Source: an uncultured Prevotella sp. (GTDB lineage: Bacteria > Bacteroidota > Bacteroidia > Bacteroidales > Bacteroidaceae). From it: a stretch of 62,955 nt of DNA. A program made the translations under genes and the position numbers. The notes beneath the pieces are model-generated. The model searched no databases and was not told the origin of the DNA. It saw only the letters and a list, made by a program, of their open reading frames with translations. The stretch lies in contig USDT01000013.1 in the NCBI GenBank assembly GCA_900553465.1, positions 1 to 62,955 on the forward strand, written 5' to 3'. Shown here one piece after another: positions 20,676-29,110 of this stretch (position 1 is the stretch's first letter; every line of letters starts with the position of its first letter).

Positions 20676-21059
20676 ATGTACGAATACAAGTGTGGATACG
20701 TCTTCATCGACGCCATGAAGTTTCATTCTTTCCACGGAGTGATAGACCAGGAACGGCTTACCGGCAACGACTATACGGTGTCTGTGCGCGCCGGATATGA
20801 TATTACCCGGGCCATGCAGACCGACGATGTGAACCATACACTCAACTATGCGGCCGTGTACGAAGTTGTAAGACGCGAGATGGACAGGCCGTCGAAGCTC
20901 ATCGAACATGTGGCGGGCCGCATAGCAGAAAGCCTTTTCGAGAGTTTTCCGCTTATATTGTCGCTCGATGTCAAGATAGTGAAGCACAACCCGCCTATGG
21001 GTGCCGACTGCTCGGGTGCGGGCGTTGAAATTCATTTAACAAATTATAAAACTAAATGA
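20676..21059 (+). CDS. folB: Dihydroneopterin aldolase
   Basis: I place the start at the ATG at 20676 (127 residues, MYEYKCGYVFIDAMKFHSFHGV); the longer frame runs through the nrdJ terminator. Typical FolB features are the FHGVIDQE segment, LNYAAVYEVV, LIEHVAGRIAESLFE and the catalytic Lys in VKIVKHNPPMG. It splits dihydroneopterin into hydroxymethyl-dihydropterin and glycolaldehyde in folate synthesis. The length is about right for the family. The downstream amidase has its own promoter inside the folB end region. Confidence 0.92.
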   Translation: MYEYKCGYVFIDAMKFHSFHGVIDQERLTGNDYTVSVRAGYDITRAMQTDDVNHTLNYAAVYEVVRREMDRPSKLIEHVAGRIAESLFESFPLILSLDVKIVKHNPPMGADCSGAGVEIHLTNYKTK

Positions 21060-21063
21060 TTAC

Positions 21064-21094
21064 TTGGAGTTTTTCGTATTATTGCTTACCTTTG
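21064..21094 (+). promoter_or_regulatory. Promoter of the amidase-MCE operon
   Basis: TTG at 21064-21066 and TACCTTTG at 21087-21094 are 20 bp apart; the ATG is at 21113. Confidence 0.75.
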
Positions 21095-21112
21095 TCGCAT
21101 CATACAAGACTG

Positions 21113-22363
21113 ATGATTAACAGAATATTTGTATTATTGGTATTATTTGCCGCGTGTACCATATCGGTCAGTGGTGCTGACCGCAAGTTTGTTCTTGTCA
21201 TAGATGCCGGTCATGGCGGACGTGACGCGGGTGCATTGGGCAAATATTCAAAGGAAAAAAACATCAATCTGGATGTGGCGCTTGCATTCGGAAAGTATGT
21301 GGAAAGGAACAATCCGGATGTCAAGGTTGTATATACACGCAAGACAGACGTTTTTGTGCCGCTCTACGAACGTGCCGAGATAGCCAACCGCAACAAGGCC
21401 GATCTTTTCATATCAATACACACCAATGCTCTCGAACGCGGCCGCATAGCCCGCGGTTTTGAGACTTACACGCTCGGCGACGGCCGTTCACAGGCCACGA
21501 AGACTAATCTAGAGGTGGCCAAGCGAGAGAACTCCGTCATCCTGCTTGAGGAAAACTACGAACAGCATTACGTGGGCTACGATCCCAATTCGCCTGAAAG
21601 CAATATTATGTTTGAGTTTGTGCAGGATCGCAACCTCACAAAAAGCATCGAGTTTGCCAAGATGTTGCAGAAGAACGTGTGCCGTGCGGCAAGCCGTCCG
21701 GACAAGGGTGTGCACCAGAGCAACCTTGCCGTGCTCCGACTTACGTCCATGCCGGCATGTCTGGTGGAGCTCGGTTTCATCACGACGGCCGACGAGGAAG
21801 CTCTCCTCAACGACAAGAACAGACTCAACCAGATGGCTGTCGGCATATACAATGCATTTGTAGAATACAAGAATAAGAACTATAACGGCATATCCGTGCC
21901 TTATAGAACGGACAGCCCAATGCTGCCCGAGACACCCGAACCGGCTCCTGCAACTCCTGCGGCCGAACCAGAGCAGCCTGCGGTACAGGCGGAAACACCT
22001 GTGCAGACCGTGACTGAGACCACACCGCAGCAGCCTGTGCAGCAAGCCGCCGCACCACAACCGGTGCAGCAACCGGCAGCTGTTGCAAGCGGACGTCCGG
22101 TGTTCAAGATACAGATTCTTGTGTCAAGTCTCAATCTGAAAGACGGTGACAGCCATCTGAAAGGTCTCACCGGCTGCGAGCGCTACGAGGAGAACGGACT
22201 GCAGAAATATACATACGGAGCATCCGAAAACTACAACGAGATATATCGTCTGCGCAAGCAGATTCTCGACAAGTTCCCCGAAGCGTTCATCATTGCCTTC
22301 AAGGACGGACAGAAGATGAATGTCAATGAGGCGATAAAGGAATTTAAGAACAACAGAAAATAA
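21113..22363 (+). CDS. N-acetylmuramoyl-L-alanine amidase with C-terminal SPOR-like domain
   Basis: The ATG at 21113 (416 residues) opens a signal peptide (MINRIFVLLVLFAACTISVSG); the longer frame covers the promoter. The amidase_3 fold shows its zinc residues in VIDAGHGGRDAG, the Glu of YERAEIAN, the His of FISIHTNA and the catalytic Glu in CLVELGFIT. A Pro/Gln/Ala-rich linker of about 60 residues follows, then a C-terminal region (VFKIQILVSS to KDGQKMNVNEAIKEF) resembling a SPOR peptidoglycan-binding domain. It cuts the amide bond between MurNAc and the stem peptide, probably during cell separation. The MCE gene follows after 12 bases. Confidence 0.93.
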   Translation: MINRIFVLLVLFAACTISVSGADRKFVLVIDAGHGGRDAGALGKYSKEKNINLDVALAFGKYVERNNPDVKVVYTRKTDVFVPLYERAEIANRNKADLFISIHTNALERGRIARGFETYTLGDGRSQATKTNLEVAKRENSVILLEENYEQHYVGYDPNSPESNIMFEFVQDRNLTKSIEFAKMLQKNVCRAASRPDKGVHQSNLAVLRLTSMPACLVELGFITTADEEALLNDKNRLNQMAVGIYNAFVEYKNKNYNGISVPYRTDSPMLPETPEPAPATPAAEPEQPAVQAETPVQTVTETTPQQPVQQAAAPQPVQQPAAVASGRPVFKIQILVSSLNLKDGDSHLKGLTGCERYEENGLQKYTYGASENYNEIYRLRKQILDKFPEAFIIAFKDGQKMNVNEAIKEFKNNRK

Positions 22364-22375
22364 ATACAGGACAAT

Positions 22376-23278
22376 ATGAAATTTTTTACTAAAGAGGTCA
22401 AAATCGCACTTGTTGCGATAGCCGGAGTGGTATTGCTCTTTTTCGGAATGAATTTTCTGAAAGGTCTGAACCTGTTTTCATCGTCGGCAGACTATTACGT
22501 AGAGTTCGATGATATAAGCGGTCTGTCGTCGTCCAGTCCAGTGTATGTGGGCGGATATCAGGTAGGAACAGTCAAAAGCATCATATATGACTACAGCAAC
22601 ACAACGCCTACCAGAGTTGTGATAGCCGTTGACCAGGAGATGCGCATTCCCCAGGGCAGCCAGGCGAAGATTGTGAGCGACATGCTCGGAAATGTGAAGA
22701 TAAACCTCGACATCAACGGTACATCCACTCAGATGATAGCGCCGGGAGGCGTCATAAAGGGATGTATAGACAACGGAGCAATGGGACAGATATCCGCAAT
22801 GATCCCGGCCGTGGAGAAGATGCTGCCCAAGCTCGACAGCATAATGGGCAGTCTGAATGCCCTGCTTGCCGATCCGGCCATCGCCGCATCGCTTCACAAC
22901 GTGCAGGACATCACGGCCAATCTCACCACATCTACACGCGAGCTCAACGCCCTTATGCGTACGCTCAACCGCAACGTGCCCGGCATGATGGCCAAGGCAG
23001 ACGGAATACTCAACAACACCGACACTCTCACGGCCAAGCTTGCGGCCATCGACATAGACCGCACCATGACCGAAGTGAACAGCACGCTGGCCAATGTACG
23101 CTCGCTCACCGACAAGCTGAACAGCAATGAGGGAACGCTCGGACTGCTCATGAACGATCCGTCGCTCTACAACAATCTCAATTCCACAATGATGCATGCC
23201 GACTCGCTCGTGGTGAACCTGCGCGAACACCCGAAGCGCTATGTGCATTTCTCAATTTTCGGCAGAAAGGACAACTGA
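22376..23278 (+). CDS. MCE/MlaD-family lipid-trafficking protein
   Basis: The 300-residue product has a single N-terminal membrane helix (IALVAIAGVVLLFFGMNFLKG), one MCE domain at about residues 36-120 (DDISGLSSSSPVYVGGYQVG, LDINGTST), and a long helical tail with Leu/Asn/Thr-rich heptads ending in FSIFGRKDN. MCE proteins form periplasmic hexameric rings or tubes that move phospholipids between membranes. No MlaE/MlaF ABC genes are in the window, so partners must lie elsewhere. It is the second gene of the amidase operon. Confidence 0.92.
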   Translation: MKFFTKEVKIALVAIAGVVLLFFGMNFLKGLNLFSSSADYYVEFDDISGLSSSSPVYVGGYQVGTVKSIIYDYSNTTPTRVVIAVDQEMRIPQGSQAKIVSDMLGNVKINLDINGTSTQMIAPGGVIKGCIDNGAMGQISAMIPAVEKMLPKLDSIMGSLNALLADPAIAASLHNVQDITANLTTSTRELNALMRTLNRNVPGMMAKADGILNNTDTLTAKLAAIDIDRTMTEVNSTLANVRSLTDKLNSNEGTLGLLMNDPSLYNNLNSTMMHADSLVVNLREHPKRYVHFSIFGRKDN

Positions 23279-23331
23279 TAGATAAACGGTAGTCAACGGC
23301 TGTGCTTGCGCATGGCTGTGCTCCCAAGTGT

Positions 23332-23370
23332 ATGTCGCGACACACAGAAGTGTGCCGCGACATGTTTTTT
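23332..23370 (+). terminator. Terminator of the amidase-MCE operon
   Basis: A 14-bp stem (23332-23345 with 23350-23363, ATGTCGCG arm, one mismatch) has a 4-base loop and a T6 tail. Confidence 0.88.
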
Positions 23371-23574
23371 ATACATCCTTTGTAGGGTGGGGCGTGTCGG
23401 AAGCTTCGTAATGATTATGATGACTTCTGTATCCGTTCCATGCTTTCCGCTCTCTGTAATGTTGGCTTAGTAGCAATTCAATGGTAATTGGGTGTTCTAA
23501 AAAACATTGATATCAATCCTGTATAGGCACTGTTGCTTTCAACAGAGAGTGAAGCTGTCGGGGCACTTTCAGAT

Positions 23575-24180
23575 TTTCAGTATCCTGCTGTTTTTTCGTC
23601 TGAGTTTTCTGTTCTACCCCAAAAAATAAGCGAGAATTTGCGGACCGACTCTCCGTTGGGCGCAAATACGCGAATTTTGAGAGTTTTATATAAGTTATTG
23701 AATAGCAATAATTTATGTGTGATATTTATTTTTTCGTGCTGCAAAAAGCACCATTTCAGCATGCGATATTGCCCGTTTCAGGGCCTCAAACGCACCATAT
23801 CACACCCTTATATGTGCATAACCAGAGCCTGAAACGGCCTTAATCGGAATGCCGGACCAACTTTCCGTGACTGCAAGGCTGTGACTGCTACATGGCGTTA
23901 CAGTCCGAAAGAGCCTTTATTATGCTTGTTTTTACATTTCTTAACATTTATTTCGCGATTTTATTTTGTCAAAAAAAAGTCAAGAAAAACTGTAAGTCCG
24001 TCTCCTGAGTTTTCTTTTAAAAAGCCGACATTGAGCGTAAGTAAACACACTGCGAGTATGTGCTCTTCTTCAGGTGTGGATTTATAGATAGTTGCAATGT
24101 GGATATATAGTTGTATGCAAGGTGCTTGTCCTGACTGTTCAACATCTGTGTATATGTGTCCGAAGATTTCTTCTGACTAA
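23575..24180 (+). repeat. Intergenic repeat element, copy B (most complete)
   Basis: Left block: about 23610-23700 (CTACCCCAAAAAATAAGCG, GAATTTGCGG, CGCAAATACGCG, GAGAGTTTTATATAA). Array: seven 22-base units from 23737 to 23890 with boundaries every 22 bases and no slips, then a 10-base break and a last unit at 23901-23922 (CCGAAAGAGCCTTTATTA). Right block: 23958-24014 (TTTTATTTTGTC, A-tract, GTCAAGAAAA). A tail with two TGTGGAT motifs runs to about 24110. The array differs from copy D at only about three of 154 bases. No gene is seen in 23279-24452. Confidence 0.88.
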
Positions 24181-24367
24181 ATGACGGCAGTATTTTCGAG
24201 TTCACGACGAATGTTTATGCACGGCCGGTATGCATTGTTGCACATTTATGCAAGACAGTTTTCAGCTTCAGTCTGTACGTGCCTGGCAGCATGTGCGGAC
24301 CCTCTTTCCGGCGGAAGATGGAAAATATGCGGGTGCGATATTTTATTTTACAAAGTGAAAAAAAGGA

Positions 24368-24398
24368 TTTGCAGATTACAAATTATTTCTTAATTTTG
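24368..24398 (+). promoter_or_regulatory. Promoter of dnaA
   Basis: TTTG at 24368-24371 and TAATTTTG at 24391-24398 are 19 bp apart, a full match to both consensus boxes. The ATG is 54 bases downstream. Confidence 0.85.
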
Positions 24399-24452
24399 CA
24401 CGGCATAAGCAAAAATACTACATCGCAAGATACACCTGTAAACATTTTATTT

Positions 24453-25844
24453 ATGACAAAAGCAAGTCCTGATGCTCTTTGGGACGAGTGCCTTTCGCTC
24501 ATTAGAGGAAGCGTTACTGAGCAACAATATAAAGCATGGTTTGAGCCTATCGTGTTCAAGTCGTTCAATGCCGACACCAAGACAGTCTTGGTGCAGGTTG
24601 ACCGTATTGTGTACGAAGTGCTCGAACAGAACCATGTCGATTTGCTCACAAGAGTGCTCACAGAGGTATTCTGCAACGATGTGAAGCTTACCTACCGCGT
24701 CATAGACAAGGGCCGGAAGGGAACGGAGATTCCTTCTGACCTGCCGGAGAAGCCGGTGGTTGACAATACCGCGCGTGAGGCTCCCAAGGTGGGGCAGCCC
24801 AAAGTGCCGCAGCTCAATCCGCAGCTGGATCCGCATCTGACATTCAGAAACTATATTGAGGGCGAAAGCAACAAGTTGCCGCGTTCGGTAGGATTGTCCA
24901 TAGCCGAACATCCGCACAATATGCAGTTCAATCCATTCTTCATCTACGGACCGTCGGGATGTGGCAAGACCCATCTTATCAACGCCATCGGAGTGCGTAC
25001 CAAGCAGCTCTATCCGCAGAAGAGAGTGCTGTGCGTGAGTGCTCGTCTGTTTGAGGTGCAATATACTAACGCCGTTCTGCAGAACAAGATAAACGATTTT
25101 ATCAACTTCTATCAGACCATCGACCTGCTCATTGTGGACGATATACAGGAGTGGGAGGACAAGAAGGGAACGCAGAACACGTTTTTCCATATCTTCAACC
25201 ATCTTTTCCGCAACGGAAAACGCATCATTCTGGCCAGCGACCGCCCTCCCGTGGAACTCAAGGGTGTGAATGACCGCTTGCTCACACGATTCTCGTGCGG
25301 ACTCATCGCCGAACTGGAGAAACCCAATGTGCAGCTCTGTGTGGACATACTCAAGAGCAAGATACGTCGCGACGGACTCAGTATACCTGACGATGTCATA
25401 GCTTTCGTGGCACAGACGGCCAACGGAAGTGTGAGAGATCTGCACGGAGTGATAAATTCGCTCATGGCGTACAGCGTTGTGTACAACTGCAACATCAACA
25501 TGCGTCTGGCCGAGCGTGTCATAAAACGTGCGGTGAAGGTGGACGACGAACCGCTGACCGTGGACGACATTCTGGAGAGTGTATGCTCTCACTATAACGT
25601 CACCCAGGCTGCCATAATGGGACGCAGCCGCAAGCGCGACATTGTGACGGCACGCCAGACGGCCATCTATCTTGCGCAGAAGTACACCAAGATGCCTTCC
25701 AGCCGTATAGGCCGACTCATCGGCGGACGCGACCATTCCACCGTGATATACAGTTGCTCGCAGGTGGAGCAACGCATAAAGGTAGACTCTTCTTATGCCG
25801 ACGAGGTGGGCAGCATAGAGGCTTCGTTCAAGCTGAAACGCTGA
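24453..25844 (+). CDS. dnaA: Chromosomal replication initiator DnaA
   Basis: The ATG at 24453 (463 residues, MTKASPDALWDECLSLIRG) follows the promoter; the longer open frame contains it. Domain I occupies about the first 90 residues. The AAA+ core has Walker A (YGPSGCGKTHLINAIG), Walker B (LLIVDDIQEW) and sensor/arginine-finger region (GVNDRLLTRFSCGLIAEL). Domain IV carries the DNA-binding signature (GRSRKRDIVTARQTAIYL, then GGRDHSTVIYS). It opens the replication origin. It is a single-gene unit; dnaN and recF are not adjacent, so the dnaA locus alone does not mark oriC here. Confidence 0.97.
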   Translation: MTKASPDALWDECLSLIRGSVTEQQYKAWFEPIVFKSFNADTKTVLVQVDRIVYEVLEQNHVDLLTRVLTEVFCNDVKLTYRVIDKGRKGTEIPSDLPEKPVVDNTAREAPKVGQPKVPQLNPQLDPHLTFRNYIEGESNKLPRSVGLSIAEHPHNMQFNPFFIYGPSGCGKTHLINAIGVRTKQLYPQKRVLCVSARLFEVQYTNAVLQNKINDFINFYQTIDLLIVDDIQEWEDKKGTQNTFFHIFNHLFRNGKRIILASDRPPVELKGVNDRLLTRFSCGLIAELEKPNVQLCVDILKSKIRRDGLSIPDDVIAFVAQTANGSVRDLHGVINSLMAYSVVYNCNINMRLAERVIKRAVKVDDEPLTVDDILESVCSHYNVTQAAIMGRSRKRDIVTARQTAIYLAQKYTKMPSSRIGRLIGGRDHSTVIYSCSQVEQRIKVDSSYADEVGSIEASFKLKR

Positions 25845-26032
25845 ATCCGTTTATCATTTTTTCCGTATCGGCAGGCCGGAGTACCTTTTCCGCAGTTTAT
25901 GCCGGGCGGTGTTGTGCCGTCATACCGGTGGTGCCTCATTCTTTGCCGGTTTCTTTGGGAAACCGGTGGCCGGTATATAACAGCGGTGTGCAGGATGTCA
26001 TACATAAAGCAAGGGACGTAATCATATATAAA

Positions 26033-26075
26033 AAAGGACAAAGACTGTTTGCTGTAACGTCTTTGTCCTTTGTCA
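26033..26075. terminator. Bidirectional terminator between dnaA and the BtuB-like receptor gene
   Basis: A perfect 13-bp stem (26033-26045 with 26059-26071, AAAGGACAAAGAC) lies between convergent genes, with A and T runs outside. Confidence 0.88.
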
Positions 26076-26097
26076 TTATATAGTTGAGGTGTGTACG

Positions 26098-28128
26098 CTA
26101 AAACGCAATCTTCACCTTAGCTCCGGCCATAACCCATATTCCGGGTTGCAGCACGTCGCCTATGTCGTAATATCTGTGGTTGGTTATGTTGTCCGCTTTC
26201 AGATATATGTCATACTTGTCTTCTGTCCATGCCAGCTTCGCGTCGAGCTTGGTATAGGGATGATAGCCGTTCATTCGCTGCTGCCATCTCATGCACCAGT
26301 GGGCGGTCAGCTTGCGCCATATGCGATGGTCAAGCTGCACGCTGAGTTTGTGGCGCAGATAGTCAAGGGCGTAGAGCGACTTGTATATGTCGCGTTCCGA
26401 TGTGTGTTTCTGGTTTATGTAGCCGTAGCTTACCTTCAGTCCCGTGAATATTGGGCATCCTGTCAGCAGGTCGGGGCGCAGTGCCAGATCGCATGTCAGG
26501 CCGGTGTTGTCCACCTTGCCTATGTTCAGTGCCTGATATTTTGTGCTTTCCTCGCTTTCGTAAACCCAGTCTATGAGGTCGCGCCCGTAGTTGCGCAGTA
26601 CGCTGACGGTGGCTTCCCATTCCGGCCGGCGGTATCTCAGGCCGGCTTTCAGTGTGGTGTTCTTTTCGGGTTTCAGTGTTGTGCTGCCCTGTTGTGCGGC
26701 GCTGCTGACGTATAGTTCGGTGTATGTGGGTATGCGCATGGCCTTGTTCCACGAGGCGAATATGGTCCAGTGGTTGTCCGGCCGGTAGCTTGCATCTACT
26801 CCGGGATAGAATCTGAAACTGTCGTCCAGCCCTGTGTTTCTGTCGGCCATTACTCCTGCCGACAGTCTGAAGCCGCCTATGCTGATGTTGTGTTCAAGGA
26901 AAAGGCTCGTACATGTGCGTTTGCCCTCATGGTCGTAAACCCGCGACGAGCCGCTGATGTCGTGCCATTGGTCCTTGTCAAGCAGGTCGCCGTATGATGT
27001 ACTCAGTATGTGTTCTCTTTTGATGTTGGCTCCGGCCGCTGTCTGTCCGGCTATCCATGACAGTCGGGCACTGATGCTTGCGCCGTAGACATCCATGCGG
27101 TGGAGATTCTCTCCGTTGGCCGCTCCGGTCATGCCGCGTGTCAGCTGATAGTGGTCGTAGTCTCTGTGGCCGTATATTGTCGGGCAGAATGTCAGCCGTC
27201 TGTCGCCCAACGGTCTTATTTCCGCACTTGCCGAGGCTATGTATCGGCGCGTTTCCTCATACTGGTTGTCGAACTTCGCACTGTAAAAGGTCGATGCGCC
27301 GTAGTCCTGCGAGGTTATGCCGGCCTGCCACATCATGTCGGCATAACGTGTGGAGAAGTTGCCCTGATAGAACAGTTTTCGCTTTACGAAGTCGCTGTTC
27401 TTCGTTCCTCCGTCGCTCCGGCTTATGCCTCCGCTCAGTCGGTTGTTGGTGTTGCGGGTGTTGATGGTCACTCCCGCCTCGCCGCATACAGTGCCGAACG
27501 AGCCTCCTTCAATGGTGGCGAAGGCGTTGCTGTGCTCCTTGTTTTTGGTCACGATGTTTATGGCACCGCTGAATGCAGGGTTGCCGAATACTCGTGCCGA
27601 TGCGCCTTCGAGCACCTCGATGCGCTGGATGTCGGATAAAGAAACTGGAAAATCGGCGGCGTTGTGCCCGGTCTGTGGGCTTGAGATGTTGATACCGTTC
27701 AGTAGAATGACCGTCTGGTCGAACGTACCGCCGTTTACGGAGATGTCCGTCTGAACTCCAAAGCCACCGCGCTGACGGACATCCACGCCCGTGGCTGATT
27801 TTAATACGTCGTTGATACTTTCTGCCGCAGCTCTCCGTATGTCGTCGGCTGTCGTGACAGAGACAATCATGGCCGGCTTCTGGTCGGCCAGTGGCGCCCA
27901 CGCTCCCGTCACCACCACTTCGCTGAGCTTCACCTCCTGATGTCCGAGTGAGTCTTTCTCCATAACGTCGCGCTTGGCTATGCCGTCTGCTTTGGCATAA
28001 GTCAGCGTTGCAACGCTAAGGGTGCCGATGAGCACTTCCTTACCCAGACAATTGAACAGGGCGTAGCTCTTACGCGTGAAATGCGTGAAAATCAGAGCTG
28101 TGCGCGTGTTGAAAATTGGTCTGTACAT
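26098..28128 (-). CDS. TonB-dependent outer membrane receptor, BtuB-like
   Basis: The 676-residue product has an extended Bacteroidetes-type N-terminus ending in LGKEVLIGTLSVATLTYAKA, a likely signal sequence. Next come a TonB-box-like stretch (KLSEVVVTGAW) and a plug domain at about residues 80-200 (INDVLKSATGVDVRQRGGFG, LNGINISSPQTGHNAADFP, IEVLEGASARVFGNPAFSGAINIVT). A 22-strand barrel follows, ending in AKVKIAF. The compact size, the plug and the N-terminus resemble the BtuB/cobalamin receptor group; the true ligand could be another cofactor. It is a single-gene unit without an upstream cobalamin riboswitch. Confidence 0.85.
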   Translation of the reverse strand: MYRPIFNTRTALIFTHFTRKSYALFNCLGKEVLIGTLSVATLTYAKADGIAKRDVMEKDSLGHQEVKLSEVVVTGAWAPLADQKPAMIVSVTTADDIRRAAAESINDVLKSATGVDVRQRGGFGVQTDISVNGGTFDQTVILLNGINISSPQTGHNAADFPVSLSDIQRIEVLEGASARVFGNPAFSGAINIVTKNKEHSNAFATIEGGSFGTVCGEAGVTINTRNTNNRLSGGISRSDGGTKNSDFVKRKLFYQGNFSTRYADMMWQAGITSQDYGASTFYSAKFDNQYEETRRYIASASAEIRPLGDRRLTFCPTIYGHRDYDHYQLTRGMTGAANGENLHRMDVYGASISARLSWIAGQTAAGANIKREHILSTSYGDLLDKDQWHDISGSSRVYDHEGKRTCTSLFLEHNISIGGFRLSAGVMADRNTGLDDSFRFYPGVDASYRPDNHWTIFASWNKAMRIPTYTELYVSSAAQQGSTTLKPEKNTTLKAGLRYRRPEWEATVSVLRNYGRDLIDWVYESEESTKYQALNIGKVDNTGLTCDLALRPDLLTGCPIFTGLKVSYGYINQKHTSERDIYKSLYALDYLRHKLSVQLDHRIWRKLTAHWCMRWQQRMNGYHPYTKLDAKLAWTEDKYDIYLKADNITNHRYYDIGDVLQPGIWVMAGAKVKIAF

Positions 28129-28153
28129 AAATGTTAATATTAAAAAAACGGTG

Positions 28154-28184
28154 CAAAGGTAAGAAAAAATAGTGGAAAGGGCAA
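28154..28184 (-). promoter_or_regulatory. Promoter of the BtuB-like receptor gene
   Basis: On the minus strand, TTG (28182-28184) and TACCTTTG (28154-28161) are 20 bp apart; the ATG is 26 bases downstream. Confidence 0.7.
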
Positions 28185-28242
28185 CTGTGTGTGATACCGA
28201 ACTTCATACTGAGGGTGTTTCCTGTTATAGTGATTATTACGA

Positions 28243-28283
28243 AAACGGGCGGCACGTCTCTTTATTTCGTGTCGCCCGTTTTG
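28243..28283 (-). terminator. Terminator of the thiamine operon
   Basis: A 15-bp stem with one G-T pair (28243-28257 with 28269-28283, AAAACGGGCGGCACG arm) follows thiN. Confidence 0.88.
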
Positions 28284-28332
28284 CACTTTTTTATGTGTCT
28301 GTGTAGTGTTTCCTCCGGTTATTATTGTTTTT

Positions 28333-29025
28333 TCAGAAACTGTTCTTGTGACTTTCTGACGTGTGTTCCGGCTCTGTCGTTTTTCTGTCATGTGTGAGAA
28401 ACACCATGTAAGAGCCGTCCCCGTCAAGTGTTATGTTGTCTCCGGTTGCTTCGTTCAGCGTTCCCTGCCACATGCTTTTGTATGCGTAGGGTTGCCATCT
28501 CAGGCCCTCACCGGTCAGGTGACTGCATGAGAGGTTGAATATGCTCACCTGTTGGCGCTTGAATGTGGCGAAACTGTTTCTTCCTTTGGCAGGGATGAAA
28601 TATCCGTTGTCGGTTATCATCACCGGCTTTATGCCGAAGTCGTCCATGTATCTTGCCATGAGTGATATGTTGCCCAGTGTGTGGTCTTCGCGCTTTCCGG
28701 TAGCACCGAGGTATGCTATGTTGTGGAATCCTTTGCCGATGCAGTAGTGTGTGGCCTTGGTCTGGTCGTTGTCGTCCTGCTCGTCGATTATGTGTATTAT
28801 GTCGCTGTGGCTGTTTCTGAAACCGGTGGGCATTGAGTCACCGTCGCCGACGATGGCATCAGGCCTCAGACCATGGTCGAATGCGCTTATTCCGGCGTTG
28901 TCGCAGCAGCACAGAAAGCTGTTTCTGTGTAGTATTGACAGTGGTATTTGGTGGACGGGAAAGTCACCGTCGCACAGTATTACGGCGTCGAACACCGATT
29001 GTTCGTCAATAAGCGGATAGTTCAT
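28333..29025 (-). CDS. thiN: Thiamine pyrophosphokinase
   Basis: The 230-residue product has the TPK catalytic motifs: AVILCDGDFP, CCDNAGISAFDHGLRPDAIVGDGDSM (metal-binding Asp residues), EQDDNDQTKATHYC (the DxxDxxK-type site) and GATGKREDHTLGN. It converts thiamine directly to thiamine diphosphate. It is the third gene of the TPP-riboswitch operon, 85 bases behind pnuT, which fits a salvage route: import across the outer membrane, across the inner membrane, then activation. A polar tail of about 20 residues (KTTEPEHTSESH) follows the catalytic fold. Confidence 0.93.
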   Translation of the reverse strand: MNYPLIDEQSVFDAVILCDGDFPVHQIPLSILHRNSFLCCCDNAGISAFDHGLRPDAIVGDGDSMPTGFRNSHSDIIHIIDEQDDNDQTKATHYCIGKGFHNIAYLGATGKREDHTLGNISLMARYMDDFGIKPVMITDNGYFIPAKGRNSFATFKRQQVSIFNLSCSHLTGEGLRWQPYAYKSMWQGTLNEATGDNITLDGDGSYMVFLTHDRKTTEPEHTSESHKNSF

Positions 29026-29110
29026 ACAGTGCTTTTTTCTGTTTTTTTATAATCATTCTTTAAAGCAGGCAGAATTTTATTGCGTGCTACGTTAGGCTTA
29101 ACACAGATAT

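Noticed and set aside
21546..21863. Long minus-strand and out-of-frame ORFs over known genes (for example 54221-56611, 24447-25772, 60724-62430)
   Set aside because: They shadow well-supported genes, have no recognisable domains and are rich in His, Val and Tyr as expected for antisense frames.
23759..23802. Hairpins formed at the unit junctions (GCCC, six-base loop, GGGC)
   Set aside because: Good in some junctions of copies B, C, E and F, but many other junctions do not pair, so a uniform hairpin array is not supported.
23737..23890. Could the 22-base unit arrays be a CRISPR?
   Set aside because: There are no near-identical repeats separated by unique spacers; units abut one another and all vary, and no cas genes are nearby.
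23575..24180. Is the composite repeat a MITE or insertion sequence?
   Set aside because: I could not find terminal inverted repeats or target duplications at the ends of copies B, C or D; mobility remains possible but unsupported.
24200..24452. Replication origin next to dnaA
   Set aside because: No cluster of exact DnaA boxes or an AT-rich unwinding region with 13-mers is seen; dnaN, recF, gyrB or rpmH are absent. In Bacteroidetes dnaA position is not a reliable origin mark.
25946..25966. Perfect 8-bp hairpin (CCGGTTTC / GAAACCGG) after dnaA
   Set aside because: No T-tract follows; the real terminator is at 26033-26075.
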